A stretch of 64,000 bases of DNA from Bufo bufo (taxonomy: Eukaryota; Chordata; Amphibia; Anura; Bufonidae), in contig NC_053390.1 of assembly GCF_905171765.1 (NCBI RefSeq), positions 137,594,820-137,658,819 of the forward strand. Reading direction: 5' to 3'. The notes beneath the pieces are model-generated. The model worked only from the letters and a program-made list of their open reading frames with translations, was not told where the DNA came from and did no database searches. Below, one piece after another: positions 45,347-57,278 of the stretch. The position numbers and the translations under genes were made by a program. How positions within the stretch are numbered: the first letter of the stretch is position 1; every line of letters begins with the position of its first letter.

Positions 45347-47794
45347 TTTTAAGATATCTTTAAACACACATGTTTTGTTTCCTAACCTCACATAAGCCCT
45401 TTAAGGCCCAAAATGCTTGGCCATGAAGCAGTTAATCATGATATCCCAATAAGAAACCACAAAGCATGATCTATTTCTAACTCATTTAAGTGCAATTGAG
45501 TATAGAAATATGTAGGCTGCTTTACTTTGTTACATTCTTCACTGAATTTCTGTTAATATAACGAGCATAGTGTTAGCAAAATGTAACCGGAATGATATTT
45601 ATTCAGTCTAATTTGTTTTGCCTCCTTTGACCTCAAGGGGAATACAAGATGTATTCCCTGAACTTAATGGCAGTTTTATCCAACATCATCTGATCAATAA
45701 AAAGTAAATAGCCTACACTTTTTTCACTTTGCTTTATCGATCTTTTAGCTCTCGCAATCATTTTTTTCCCAGAGTCTTGTATCTTTATACCCCAGGGAGA
45801 AAAACAATTGCCATAAATTGGACAAGTTAACAAGCTCATGAAAAAGGAGTTTTTCATGGAACACAACAGTTGGCAAAGTATATAAAGCTAGACTGTATTT
45901 AGACCTGCTTCAGGAGACACAAGACATCCTGGATTCAAACCTGCTTCAGGAGAGATGAGACATTGTCCATGGGAAAACAAGAACATGCTCATGGTTTTAA
46001 AAAAAAGATGTTGGATTTTATATTGTTTTCATCTTTTTGAAGAATATTTGAAGATTTTGGATCTGTAAGGGAATGTACAGTTCTTTGAAGCCTGAAAGAT
46101 TTCTCATGCTTACTTCTAGGTAAGTGCTCCATTCATATTATGTAAGCATGGTTTCAATTATATATATTTTTCATTTTATATTTATTTTTTGCCTTGTTCT
46201 GTATTACTTACTTTTTGTTGATAATAGAAAATATCAAGTAAATTCACAGTTTATTTCTGTGTTCTTTGAAATACATGCTTCAAAAGGAGGAGGGATAGCT
46301 GATTTTTTTTATATTTAAAAAATGTAAGGAATTGTTGGATGTGCATTTTAGTCTATCACTCTTAAAAGCTCTATGCCCTCAAGTGCCATTCAGGTTAAGA
46401 AAAAAAAATCTTGGGCTTTTTGATGATCAAAGATCCAAGTGAAAGTGAAAATGGAGGATTGAATAATTTATATTTTATCACATGATTTAGAGGGAAGTAT
46501 GTATTTACAGCAGGAGATCATATCCCACATTTCAGAAGTGTCTTTTCGCTATTTTATATTTCATCTTTTGCTACTTTTGTGGAGTCTCTTCTTTCGTTGG
46601 TACAATGAAAACAATCATCTACATAGAGCACTATTCATGTAGATTATCTGAGGTTTTACTTATTCTACTATGTTTATGTTACATCGAGTCATTAACAATA
46701 CAGTATGTAAGTAAATGTAAAACTAGTTATTTTTTAAACTGGACCAAGGACTGGTTAGATGGTTTTGGTTTTCAAATTTTCAAAATGCAAGACTGAAAAT
46801 AAGGGCAGAAAAAAAAGAAAATTTTAATTATAAATAAATAGTATAATAGTATAGATAAAATTATTTATTGGCTGGTTGCACACTGAAACATAGCCGCATC
46901 TTAGCAGCCTTATCCTGGTCATAACACTCATGTCCCTGCAGTTATAGTGAATAAAACATATGATGACCTATGTTCAGTTAATTATTCCTGTTGGGGTTAA
47001 AGTGTCGCGGCTGCAATATGGACATTAAAATGTGATCATATTAAGTCCGTGTGATAGCTCTCTTAATACAAACTTGGAAACAACCCCAGAGGCGCCACCC
47101 TTTAATTGACACATCACTTCTCTTTTAACAAATCTACTAAACATATAAAAAACATATTGAGTCAATAAAAACTTTTAACTTTTTATGGTATTTATTGTTG
47201 GTTATTATTCCTTAAAGTCAGATATGCTGGCCTGAATTTTTAACTTCTGGTTACAACACTTTGCAACTGAAGGGGTTAATGTAATTGTTTTTTTGCTGGG
47301 CTAAAACATACTGGAGAAAGCAATCTATGCATTGTTTAGTCCTGCAAACATCCACTATAACAATAAATTTCATTGGAAGTATCTCACTCTGAAAATGTTA
47401 CCTTGTGTTTTTTATGTGAATAAAATTGCCGGCGTGGCTTGCACAAATTGCATTGATTGTTGAGGCTTTTTATTTCTTATTTTGTTCTATGATATTTTAC
47501 ACACATCTGAGCTAGGAAATTGTTCTGTTTTAGGTTATTATGTAATCCTTAGGGTAGAGCAACTCCTGACTTGAACACTATTAATTTTCTATTATAGTCT
47601 GCTAAAGATGCTCAACTGTGTGCAGCTCACCTGCATTATTGAGTCAGTTACCAATTCAACAGTTTCTCTGTAGTGCATTTTAGCTTAACTCAGCCTTCTG
47701 GGATCTCATTTATTATTTGCAGATATTGATTTTGCAGAAACAGTAAAAAAAAAACAACTAAAAGGTGTGATTCTAATACTGGCTGAATTTAAGC
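45347..47794. other. No gene or element recognised
   Basis: About 2.4 kb of AT-rich sequence without visible domains, terminal repeats or tandem arrays. Short open frames are not convincing. It could hold regulatory or intronic DNA, but nothing in the sequence shows it. Confidence 0.5.
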
Positions 47795-47797
47795 TAA

Positions 47798-48564
47798 GGC
47801 CTCTTTCACACTTGCGTTGTCCGGATCCGGCGTGTACTCCACTTGCCGGAATTACACTCCGGATCCGGAAAAACGCAAGTGTACTGAAAGCATTTGAAGA
47901 CGGAACCGTCTTCCAAATGCTTTCAGTGTTACTATGGCACCCAGGACGCTATTAAAGTCCTGGTTGCCATAGTAGGAGCGGGGAGCGGGGGAGCGGTATA
48001 CTTACAGTCCGTGCGGCTCCCGGGGCGCTCCAGAATGACGTCAGAGCGCCCCATGCGCATGGATGACGTGATCCATGCGATCACGTGATCCATGCGCTTG
48101 GGGCGCCCTGACGTCACTCTGGAGCGCCCGGGGAGCCGCACGGACGGTAAGTACACTGCTTCCCCGCTCCCCGCTACACTTACCATGGCTGTCAGGACTT
48201 TAGCGTCCCGGCAGCCATGGTAACCACTCTGAAAAAGCTAAATGTCGGCTCCGGCAATGCGCCGAAACGACGTTTAGCTTAAGGCCGGATCCGGATCAAT
48301 GCCTTCCAATGGGCATTAATTCCGGATCCGGCCTTGCGGCAAGTGTTCCGGATTTTTGGCCGGAGCAAAAAGCGCAGCATGCTGCGGTATTTTCTCCGGC
48401 CAACAAACGTTCCGTACCGGAACTGAAGACATCCTGATGCATCCTGAACGGATTACTCTCCATTCAGAATGCATTAGGATAATCCTGATCAGGATTCTTC
48501 CGGCATAGAGCCCCGACGACGGAACTCTATGCCGGAAGACAATAACGCAGGTGTGAAAGAGCCC
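47798..48564. mobile_element. PIF/Harbinger-type MITE with TAA target site
   Basis: Inverted ends GGCCTCTTTCACACTTGCGTT and, on the other strand, GGGCTCTTTCACACCTGCGTT. TAA flanks both sides (47795-47797 and 48565-48567). The 767-bp body has many CCGGATCCGG palindromes and a large internal inverted repeat around 47935-48230. It encodes nothing. Confidence 0.85.
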
Positions 48565-48567
48565 TAA

Positions 48568-48840
48568 AGCTTGATGCAGAAAATGTATTTTTTGTGGCTA
48601 ATTTAAACTTGTAATATGTAAATAGTGTATTTTTTATTTTGGATTCCTTTTCATTTTCCTTGGATTCCTTTTCATTTTTTCTATAGGGACCATAAAAGCT
48701 CCCAAAGCTTGACAGATATGCAAATTAATCCATCAGTCTAGGGGCTAAGGATGAGAAGAAGTTCAGTAACTCATTGGCTTCTAGATGGTATGTTTTACTT
48801 ATGTACTGTAGCTCCAATAACCTATAGAGCAATAAGTGAA
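48568..48840. other. No gene or element recognised
   Basis: Short unassigned stretch between a MITE and the start of recognisable hAT sequence. Confidence 0.4.
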
Positions 48841-51660
48841 ATGAACTCCTGGGTCCACAATCTGTGTCTGTGGGTCACACCACTGCCTCCTCTTCCTCTA
48901 TGGTACGTGCTGGCCAATCACCTGTCGAAGGCGCAGGCCCAGGCCCGGATGCCTCCTGCGCTGCAACTGGACCTCCGCAAGCACCATCAGCGACCTCATC
49001 CACTTCCATGTCCCAGCGCAGCATCCAAATGTCCTCACCCCAGGCCTTTGAACGCAAGTGAAAATACCGTCACCCACCCAACCACAGGCCACAGGACTAA
49101 ATGCGTAGCTTTCCAAATTACTGGCCCTGGAAATATTGCCATTTAGGCTTGTGAACACTGAGGCCTTCCGCAGCCTGATGTCGGCGGCCGTCCCGCGTTA
49201 CGCAGTCCCTAGCTGCCACTATTTTTCAAGGTGTGCCGTGCCTGCCTTACACCAACATTTGTCTCATAACATCACACATGCCCTGACCACTTAACCAGGG
49301 ACACATGGACAAGTGCATTCTGCCAGGGATGCTACATTTCCCTGACGGCACACTGAATGAATGTTGCGGAGGCCGGCAGTAAGTCGTACCCTGGGATGGA
49401 CCAGGTGCTACCGATGCCAAGGATTGCGGGCCCTACGTCGATCAGGGTTTCCGCCAGCACCTACGTTAGTGGCTCCAAACCCCACTTCTCCTCCTCCGAC
49501 TCCTCCTCTACTACCAACTCCGTTTTATCCGCGTGGAGCACCAGTTAGTCATCAGTCGGTACCTGGAAGCAGTGTAGCACTGCAGTGGGGAAGCGTCAAC
49601 AGGCCGTGCTGAAGCTGATATGCTTAGAGGACAAACAGCACACCGCCGCAGAGCTGTGGCAGGAGATAAGAGACCAGTATGAGCTGTGGCTCTTGCCACT
49701 CAACCTAGAACCAGGCATGGTTGTGTCTGATAATGTCCGTAACTTGGTGGCGGCTTTGGAGCTCGGCAAGCTCGCACACATACAATGCCTAGCCCACGTG
49801 TTCAACCTTGTGGTTCAGCAGTTTCTCAAAACCTACCCCAATTTGCCTGAGTTTCTGGTGAAGGTGCGCCGTGTCCGCAAGTCATCGACAGCTTCACTGT
49901 TGTAAGACGTGAGCACGCGCTGGAACTCCACGTTCCACATGTTGGCTAGGCTTTGTGAGCAGCAGAGGGCAGTAGTGGAATACCAGCTGCAACATGATCG
50001 TCACCTTTCAAGTCAGCTTCCGCTATTCACAAGCGAGGAGTGGTCATGGATGTCTGACCTCTGTGAGGTTTTAAGAAACTTTGAGGAATCAACACAGATG
50101 ATGAGCGGCGATAACGCTATTATCAGCGTAACCATCCCACTTCTGTGTCTACTCAAACGCTCGCTGCTCACAATTAAGGACAACGCTTTGCATGTGGAAG
50201 AGGTAGAAATGAGGGAAGACATTACAGAGGGTGATAGCCAGACCACCCTCAGTTCGTCTTCAATTTGCGCTGAAAACGATAAAGAGGAGGAGGACCAGGA
50301 GACGGTTGCCTCCGCTTCAGAAGGTAGTACCCATGGAAGTTTAATTCCATCTGTTCAGCGTGGGTGGGCAGAAGAGGAGGAAGAGCAGGGCCGGTGCAAG
50401 GATTTTTGCCAACACAAGCGAAGCTACATTTTGGCGCCCCCCCCCCCTCGCAGCTCACCTGGCCTTGGTCCCGTCTGCAGCAGCTGGCTTCTCCTCTGTG
50501 TGGTCCTGGTATCTTCTCTCTGCTTCAGACAATTGCTGGCTTGAGGACCGTATTTTTTGCCCTATAAGACACACCTAGGTTTTAGAGGAGGATAATAAGA
50601 AAAACATATTTTCCATTACACCTCAGGTCAGACCAGCAATCAGACACCCAATGTTAATCAGACCTCAGCTCACAGCCCCAATCAGACCCCCAATGTTAAT
50701 CAGACCTCAGATCAGATCCCCATGTCAGACATCAGCCCCCCATGTCAGCCATCAGCCCCCATCCATCATGCCCCCATGTAAGCCATCATGCCCCCATGTA
50801 AGCCATCATGCCCCATGTCAGCCATCAGCCCCCCATGTAACATTTCTCCCCCTCCATGTCAAATCACCCCCCTATGTCACATCAGCCCTCCATGTCACAT
50901 TTCTCCCCCTCCATTTCACATTTTTCTGCCCTCCCCGAGGGTGCCCCCTAAGGCAGCCGCTTAGTCTGCCTTATGGTAGCACCGGCCCTGAGGAAGAGGA
51001 TGAGGCGATTGAGAGTGATCCTCCTGATGACGAAGTCTTGCCTCCGGGAGCACATGGCTGACTTCATGTTAGGCTGCCTTTCCCGCGACCCTCACGTTAT
51101 ACGCATTTTAGACAACTCGGATTACTGGTTGTTCACACTTCTCAACCCCCGCTACAAAGAGAACTTCTCATCTCTCATTCCTGTGGTGGAGAGGACGAGC
51201 AAAATGATGCAATATTAGAAGATCCTTGTTGAAAAATTGCTCCAAACATTTCCATCTGAAAAGCTGTCGGCAGAGTCCGTAGTTCCTTGGCCAACCAAGC
51301 AGGGGAGACAAGGGGAACACACAGCAGTTCCAACAGAGGCAGGGCAACACTCTCCAAAGTTTGGGACAGTTTTGTGACACCCAGCCAGCACCCTCACCCT
51401 GATGTGCGGCCTAGTGACACAAGGAGGGAAACATTTTGGACGACGATGAAGGAGTACATAGCAGATCGTGTCAGCGTCCTCAATCATCCCTCAGTGCCTT
51501 AGAACTACTGGGTGTCCAAGCTGGATACGTGGCACGAACTGGCACTCTACGCCTTTGAGGTGCTGGCCTGCCCTACCGCCAGCGTATCCGCCTGTCAACT
51601 GAAAAAGCTGACAGGTTAACTTATAAAAATGAACAAGGCCTGGATTCACCATGACTTCTC
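48840..51660 (+). pseudogene. hAT transposase, decayed and interrupted
   Basis: The N-terminal part (48840-49580) is only recognisable as Pro/Ser-rich linker with many stops. From 49585 the frame gives GKRQQAVLKLICLEDKQHT, MVVSDNVRNLVAALELG (catalytic Asp region), IQCLAHVFNLVVQQFLKTY and, after a stop at about 49903, RWNSTFHMLARLCEQQRAVVEYQLQHD, ISVTIPLLCLLKRSL. At 50386 a 605-bp MITE interrupts. Beyond it come DFMLGCLSRDPHVIRILDNSDYWLFTLLNPRYKENF and a frame stop at 51216-51218. The dimerisation domain (51510-51600) is present only in fragments, ending in MNKAWIHHDF-like codons near 51630. Confidence 0.85.
50386..50990. mobile_element. hAT-type MITE inside the copy 4 transposase
   Basis: Perfect 12-base inverted ends CAGGGCCGGTGC...GCACCGGCCCTG and a perfect 8-bp TSD AGGAAGAG (50378-50385 and 50991-50998). 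The middle contains short tandem phrases (CATGTCAGCCATCAGCCCCC). It is non-coding. Removing it together with one TSD rejoins the acidic stretch of the transposase (…EEEEQ / EEDEAIE…). Confidence 0.9.
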
Positions 51661-51829
51661 AACTCCACCAGAGGAAAGCTGATGAACATAAAGGCATTTT
51701 AAATGTATTGTTTATAATGTACTGTATACACTGTATTCCCATGCACCCCTTCCACCACAAACAAGGGTATATGGTTAAATCTTCTTTTTCTCATCCTCTT
51801 TCTCCTCTTCCATCATATCAACGCATGTC

Positions 51830-53885
51830 CTCGCATATATGCCCTTCTCATATAATGTTTTACAGAGTCAGCTCAGCTACAGGCCCTTGCATATAATTTT
51901 TTAAAGGGTCAGCTTACCAGCAGGCACTCGCATATAATTTTTTAGAGGGTCAGCTCACCAGCAGGCCCTCGCATATAATTTTTTAGAGGGTCAGCTCACT
52001 AGCAGGCCCTCGCATATAATGTTTTACAGGGTCAGCTCACAAGCAGTCCCTCGCATATAATTTATTAGAGGGTCAGCTCACCAGCAGGCCCTCGCATATA
52101 ATGTTTTACAGGATCAGCTCACCAGCAGGGCCTCGCATATAATTTTTTTAAAGGGTCAGCTCACCAGCAGGCCCTCGCAAAATATAATTTTGTAGACAGT
52201 CAGCTCACCAGCAGGCCCTCGCATATAATGTTTTACAGAGTCAGCTCACCAGCAGGCCCTCACCAACAATGTTTTACATGGTCATTTACCAGCAGGCCCT
52301 CGCATATAATTTTTTAGAGGGATAGCTCACCAGCAGGCCCTCGCATATAATGTTTTACAGGGTCAGCTCACCAATAGGACCTTAGATATAATTTTTTAGA
52401 GGGTCAGCTCACCAGCAGGCCCTCACATGTGTTTTACAGGGTCAGCTCACCAGCAGACCCTCACCTACAATGTTTTACAGGGTCAGCTTACCAGCAGGCC
52501 CTCGCATATAATTTTTTAAATGGTCAGCTCACCAGGAGGCACTTGCATATAATGTTTTACAGGGTCAGCTCACCAGCAGGCCCTCACCTCAAATGTTTCA
52601 CAGGGTCACTCACCAGCAGGCCCTCACATATAATTTTTTTGAGGGTTAGCTAACCAGCAGGCCCTCGCATATAATTTTTTTGAGGGTCAGCTCACTGCAG
52701 GCCCTCGCATGTAATGTTTTACAGGGTCAGCTCACCAGCAGGCATTCAAATATAATTTTTTTAGAGTGTCAGCTCACCAGCAGGCCCTCGCATATAGTTT
52801 TTTAAAGGGTCAGCTCACCAGCAGGCCCTTGCATATAATGTTTTACAGGGTCAGCTCACCAGCAGGCCCTCGCATATAATGTTTTAAAGGGTCAGCCCAC
52901 CAGCAGGCCCTCGCATATAATTTTCTAGAGGGTCAGCTCACCAGCAGGCCCTCGCATATAATGTTTTACAAGGTCAGCACAGCAGCAGGCCTTCACCTAC
53001 AATCTGTTACAGGGTCAGCTGATGGGCCCTTGCATATAATGTTTTAGAGGGTCAGCTCACCTTCAGGCCCTCGCCTACAACCTTAGAGGGTCAGCTCACC
53101 AGCAGGCCTGCACCTAAAATCTTTTACAGGGTCAGCTCACCAGCAGGCCCTCACATTAAATTTTTTAGAGGGTTAGCTAACCAGCAGGCCCTCGCATATA
53201 ATGTTTTACAGTGTCAGTTCACCAGCAGGCCCTCGCATATAATTTTTTAGAGGGTTAGCTAACCAGCAGGCCCTCGCATATAATGTTTTACAGTGTCAGT
53301 TCACCAGCAGGCCCTCGCATATAATTTTTTAGAGTGTCAGCTCACCAGCAGTCCATCGCATATAATGTTTTACAGAGTCAGCTCACCAGAAGGCCCTCGC
53401 ATATAATGTTTTAGAGGGTTAGCTCACCAGTAGGCCCTCGCATATAATGTTTTAAAGGGGCAGCCCACCAGCAGGCCTTCGCATATAATTTTTTAGAGGG
53501 TCAGCTCACCAGCAGGCCCTCGTATATAATGTTTTACAGGGTGAGCTCGCCAGCAGGCCCACACCTAAAATCTTTTACAGGATCAGCTCATCAGTAGGCC
53601 CGCACCTAAAATCTTTTACAGGGTCAGCTCACCAGCAGGCCCGCACCTAAATTCTTTTACAGGGTCAGCTCACCAGCAAGTCTGCACCTAAAATCTTTTA
53701 CAGGGTCAGCTCACTAGCAGGCCAGCACCTTATATGTTTTACACTGTCAGTTCACCAGCAGGCCCGCACCTAAAATCTTTTACAGGGTCAGCTCACCAGC
53801 AGGTCCTCGCATATAATTTTTTATAGGGTCAGCTCACCAGCAAGCCCGTACCTAAAATCTTTTACAGGGTCAGATCACCTGCAGG
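51830..53885. repeat. ~40-bp minisatellite (CCCTCGCATATAATTTTTTA type)
   Basis: About fifty units of the form CCCTCGCATATAATTTTTTA + GAGGGTCAGCTCACCAGCAGG, with variants AATGTTTTACAGGGTCAGCT and GCACCTAAAATCTTTTACAG. It spans about 2 kb in the 3' flank of hAT copy 4, and ends at the 18S rRNA fragment. Confidence 0.95.
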
Positions 53886-54040
53886 CCCTCTCCGGAATCG
53901 AACCCTGAATCCCTGTTACCCGTAGTCACCATGGTTTGCGCTGACAGTAACATCGAAAGGTGATAGGTCAGACATCCGAATGGATTGTCGCCATCACGGG
54001 GACTTGCGATCGACCCCAGTTAATCTAGAGTCACCAAAGC
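53886..54040 (-). rRNA. 18S rRNA gene fragment (pseudogene), antisense
   Basis: Read on the minus strand, 54040 to 53886 follows the 5' domain of eukaryotic 18S rRNA: GCTTTGGTGACTCTAGAT, CGATCGCA, CCATTCG, TCTGACCTATCA, CTTTCGATG, ACCATGGTGAC, ACGGGTAACAGGGA and GGGTTCGATTCCGGAGAGGG occur in the right order and spacing. There are scattered substitutions, so it is a fossil of about 155 bp and not functional. At the left junction CCCTC belongs both to the minisatellite unit and to the rRNA sequence (microhomology). The sequence then returns to minisatellite of a different variant. Confidence 0.9.
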
Positions 54041-54755
54041 GGCAGCAGGCCTTCACCCATAATGTTTTAGTTGGTCAGCTCAGCAGCAGCCCCTTGCTTC
54101 TAATGTTTTTGAGGGTCAACAGCAGGCCAACAATCATAAATTTTCAAGGCTGTGTATGATGCCCTCCTTTATGTGTAACAAAGAGTGTATTGTATTGCCA
54201 GTTCCTTGTAATTTTTGGCAGCCCTTTCACTTGGTGCAGAGGCTTTATGAGTGTAGGAGTCCCACTACCTGAACAATTGTACCACAATGTGAATGAGGCC
54301 CTCCTTTATGTGATATACAGGTTGTATCGGAATGCCTCTTCCTTGTACTTTTTGGCAGCACTTGCACTTTATATACAAGTAAATATACAGGAAAGAATGT
54401 TTCCTAACAATTTTTCCTCTAAAATCGATTTTATCTTTGGTTTTGTGCGTATTATTGTCTTTCTGGAAAACTGGCGTACTACTCGGACAACATCGTTCCC
54501 AGCAGCGACCTGGGAGTCTAAGATGCATCCAGACATTCTCCCCATGCTGTTCCCGAACCTTTTCGGTGGTGTTTCTATCAATTTCTGACCTTTTCCTATG
54601 AACCAGGCACCCTCCACTCTTCAGAGCAGGGGGTGCCTGGTTTAATGCTGGGGTTCTCCCTTTGACTTCAATTATACTCAGGTGCTCGGTAGAGCACCCG
54701 AGCATGCCTATGTGTTCGGCCCAAGCCCCCGAGCACTACGGTGCTCGATCAACAC

Positions 54756-55372
54756 TAGTCTTGAGAAGAGATGTCTAAGTGAGGACATGATTAACCTATA
54801 CAAATACAGTGATCCCTCATGATACAATGGCCTCATGATACAATATTTTCAGCATATAATGGTCTTTTCCAACCCATCGTAAGTTGAAACTAGACTCAAC
54901 ATACAATGCATCCGACTCAGGTCCAACCAATCAAGGCCACCTCTCCGATATAATAGCGGTATTAGTTGCTAGTTGGCAGCTATTCCTGACTGTTATATGT
55001 AAGGACTTGTTTTACCTGTCTTAGTTATCTGCTTATTTTTCTTAAATCTTCATTTTCAGTTATCTTGGATGACATTTGGGGACTTTGAACTGATTACTCA
55101 AATTTCAATGGTTTCAGCATACAATGGTCTTCCTGGAACCAATTAATAATGTAACTTGAGGGACCACTGTATATAAATGTGCCATACAAAAAATACGGTG
55201 AAAAACTGTTCCATGTAAAATGCCCTCAAAAGACAAAGGGGCACTGCCTCCGACTAGAGAAGAAAAAGTTCAGTCTCCAGAAGCGTCAGAATTCACGTAC
55301 GCACTTATCCCTTGGTTAAACTTGATGGACTTATGTCTTTTTTCAACCATATTATCTATGTAACTATGTTAT
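54756..55372 (+). mobile_element. CR1-type LINE 3' end, split by a MITE
   Basis: TCTTGAGAAGAGATGTCTAA through ATTAACCTATACAAATA (to 54806), then after the MITE, TATAAATGTGCCATACAAAA ... GGTTAAACTTGATGGACTTA TGTCTTTTTTCAACC and short ATGTAACTATGT repeats. The pieces join in register. Such an end with TTGATGGAC and TTTTTCAACC is common to vertebrate CR1-like tails. Confidence 0.65.
54807..55169. mobile_element. Tigger/pogo-like MITE (TA target site)
   Basis: Inverted ends CAGTGATCCCTCATG (54807) and, on the other strand, CAGTGGTCCCTCAAG (55169). TA lies outside both (54805-54806, 55170-55171). The interior has several CATA(C/T)AATGG phrases related in inverse orientation. A 363-bp non-coding element of the Tc1/mariner group; Tigger affinity is judged from the CAGT..TCCCTC ends. 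Confidence 0.7.
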
Positions 55373-55425
55373 TTTCATTATTATTATTATTATTATTACT
55401 ACTATTATTATTATTTCTAATCTTT
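55373..55425. repeat. (ATT)n microsatellite
   Basis: About fifteen ATT triplets with one ACT interruption, immediately after the CR1 tail. Confidence 0.95.
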
Positions 55426-56118
55426 ACACATTCATCTATCTGATAGTGGGTCTTGCTTGAATACAATTTTTAGATACCTGCCAGGGATCCCTTACCACAG
55501 AATAAGTGAATCTCTCCCAGTGTTTTTTCTTCTCTTTGTGTTGAAAAAAAAAACCTCACAGAGTGAACATAACCCCGTTCAAAGGAATATAGTAGAAAAT
55601 GGTCATAAATAGACAACTTCGTAGAATTACCATTAATTCTAAGACATAGCTTTTAATAAATCATTGTTAAAAAGAAGCCATTGGACCCTTTAGATACAAA
55701 AAATAAATAATAAATTCCAAAAATGAAAAAGAAACCTAAATGTGGAAAGGATATTCCACTAGCCTATGTTTGTAGGGAGGGCAGCCAAATGATTGAGTAG
55801 GCTATTGGGACAGTAGCCCTAATGCTAGCCCTATTGATGTGGCCCTGCCTGCAAACGGCCGCCCCGATAGGGGCGATCCCATGTCTCGTACCTCCTAATA
55901 ATCCCTAGAAGGCCCTGACACGGGTATTGGATACAGCACAATGATGCTGTCCCTATAGTGAGAACTAGGCTACTATAAATATCAAAAAAATAACATGCAT
56001 AGATAACCCCCCCCGTGAGGTGGCAATAAGCCACCTGTGAACAGTTAGTGCAGGAACATAAATACAGTGGTATAGTACATATACAAATCGTGTGACAGAA
56101 GACAATTCTGACCACTCT

Positions 56119-56167
56119 GTCCCAAAAAACGCATTTCGCCTTGTTGGTTTCAGGCTCCTCAGGGGAC
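56119..56167 (-). ncRNA. Hammerhead ribozyme-like motif, left arm
   Basis: On the minus strand: GTCCC (stem I), CTGAGGA core, GCC-loop-GGC (stem II), GAAA, a small degenerate stem III (ATGCGT), then GGGAC closing stem I. One stem III base pair is lost compared with the right arm. Potential activity is unproven. Confidence 0.55.
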
Positions 56168-57278
56168 AAAAAACATTAACGGACATAGCACAGTGTCCAA
56201 CACCACGAATAACACCAGAGTTTGGAGAGACTATGATAATAAATCACTCCTCATGAAGTGGTTGCTGATGCCAAAAACCACTAGTAAACATTTAATTTCA
56301 AGCTGTATAGCTATAGAGACCAGGTACGGACTAGTTAATAGTCGAATCATCAACACGAAAATAACAGTAACTATAGGATAATTGTTAGTATAGCCCACTG
56401 TTAGTAGCACTATATAAGTAACACTCCAATAAACCAGGGTGCGCAATCATGGGATTAATATATTTGATATATATATTATGGACCAAAGGGTTGGAGTATA
56501 GGTATGTAACCAAAATGAAGACCTTATCCTATATTATTGACACAGCTCATATCCAGATAAATCAAGACTTATAACATAGAGATCCTCTGCATTTAAGCCA
56601 ACAAGATATATTCATCTCTATGATAGTGGAATAGGCTGGTATTGCCAGCTGTCTCTGCCTCTCTTCCGTCCTGACCGCTGGCAAGCCGAGACAACACATG
56701 TCTGTATCTGGAGACCGCTCCATCCTCCTCCTGACCAGGGGACACGTGCTGGATTGAACCACATGGGATGCTGCTATGTACACCCATTGGTGACGCAATA
56801 CCAGCCTATTCCACTATCATAGAGATGAATATATCTTGTTGGCTTAAATGCAGAGGATCTCTATGTTATAAGTCTTGATTTATCTGGATATGTGCTGTGT
56901 CAATAATATAGGATAAGGTCTTCATTTTGGTTACATACCTATACTCCAACCCTTTGGTCCATAATATATATATATATATCAAATATATTAATCACATGAT
57001 TGCGCACCCTGGTTTATTGGAGTGTTACGTATATAGTGCTACTAACAGTGGGCTATACTAACAATTATCCTATAGTTACTGTTATTTTCGTGTTGATGAT
57101 TCGACTATTAACTAGTCCGTACCTGGTCTCTATAGCTATACAGCTTGAAATTAAATGTTTACTAGTGGTTTTTGGCATCAGCAACCACTTCATGAGGAGT
57201 GATTTATTATCATAGTCTCTCCAAACTCTGGTGTTATTCGTGGTGTTGGACACTGTGTTATGTCCGTTAATGTTTTTT

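Larger units (their letters stand above)
48840..54755 (+). mobile_element. BED-type hAT DNA transposon (copy 4), left end not found
   Basis: Plus-strand hAT: a degenerate N-terminal coding region from about 48840, a transposase pseudogene to about 51650, a ~40-bp minisatellite, then the same 3' end as at 28740-29801. The right end is GCTCGATCAACACTA at about 54755, followed by GTCTTGAG, which lies inside a CR1 3' fragment. No matching left terminus or TSD is visible near 48600-48850, so the 5' end is lost or rearranged. Confidence 0.75.

Noticed and set aside
47932..48186. Open frames on both strands in the Harbinger-type MITE
   Set aside because: The two frames are mirror copies caused by the internal inverted repeat of the MITE.
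27945..53885. Regular ~40-bp arrays as possible CRISPR loci
   Set aside because: The units are contiguous with no unique spacers, lie in transposon flanks, and the genome is plainly eukaryotic.
53886..54040. A functional rRNA gene
   Set aside because: Only about 155 bp of the 18S sequence is present, antisense to the surrounding element and with many substitutions.
56231..57253. Identical peptides predicted in both halves of 55544-57851
   Set aside because: They come from the inverted arms; no RT, GIY-YIG or other domain is seen, so no gene is called.
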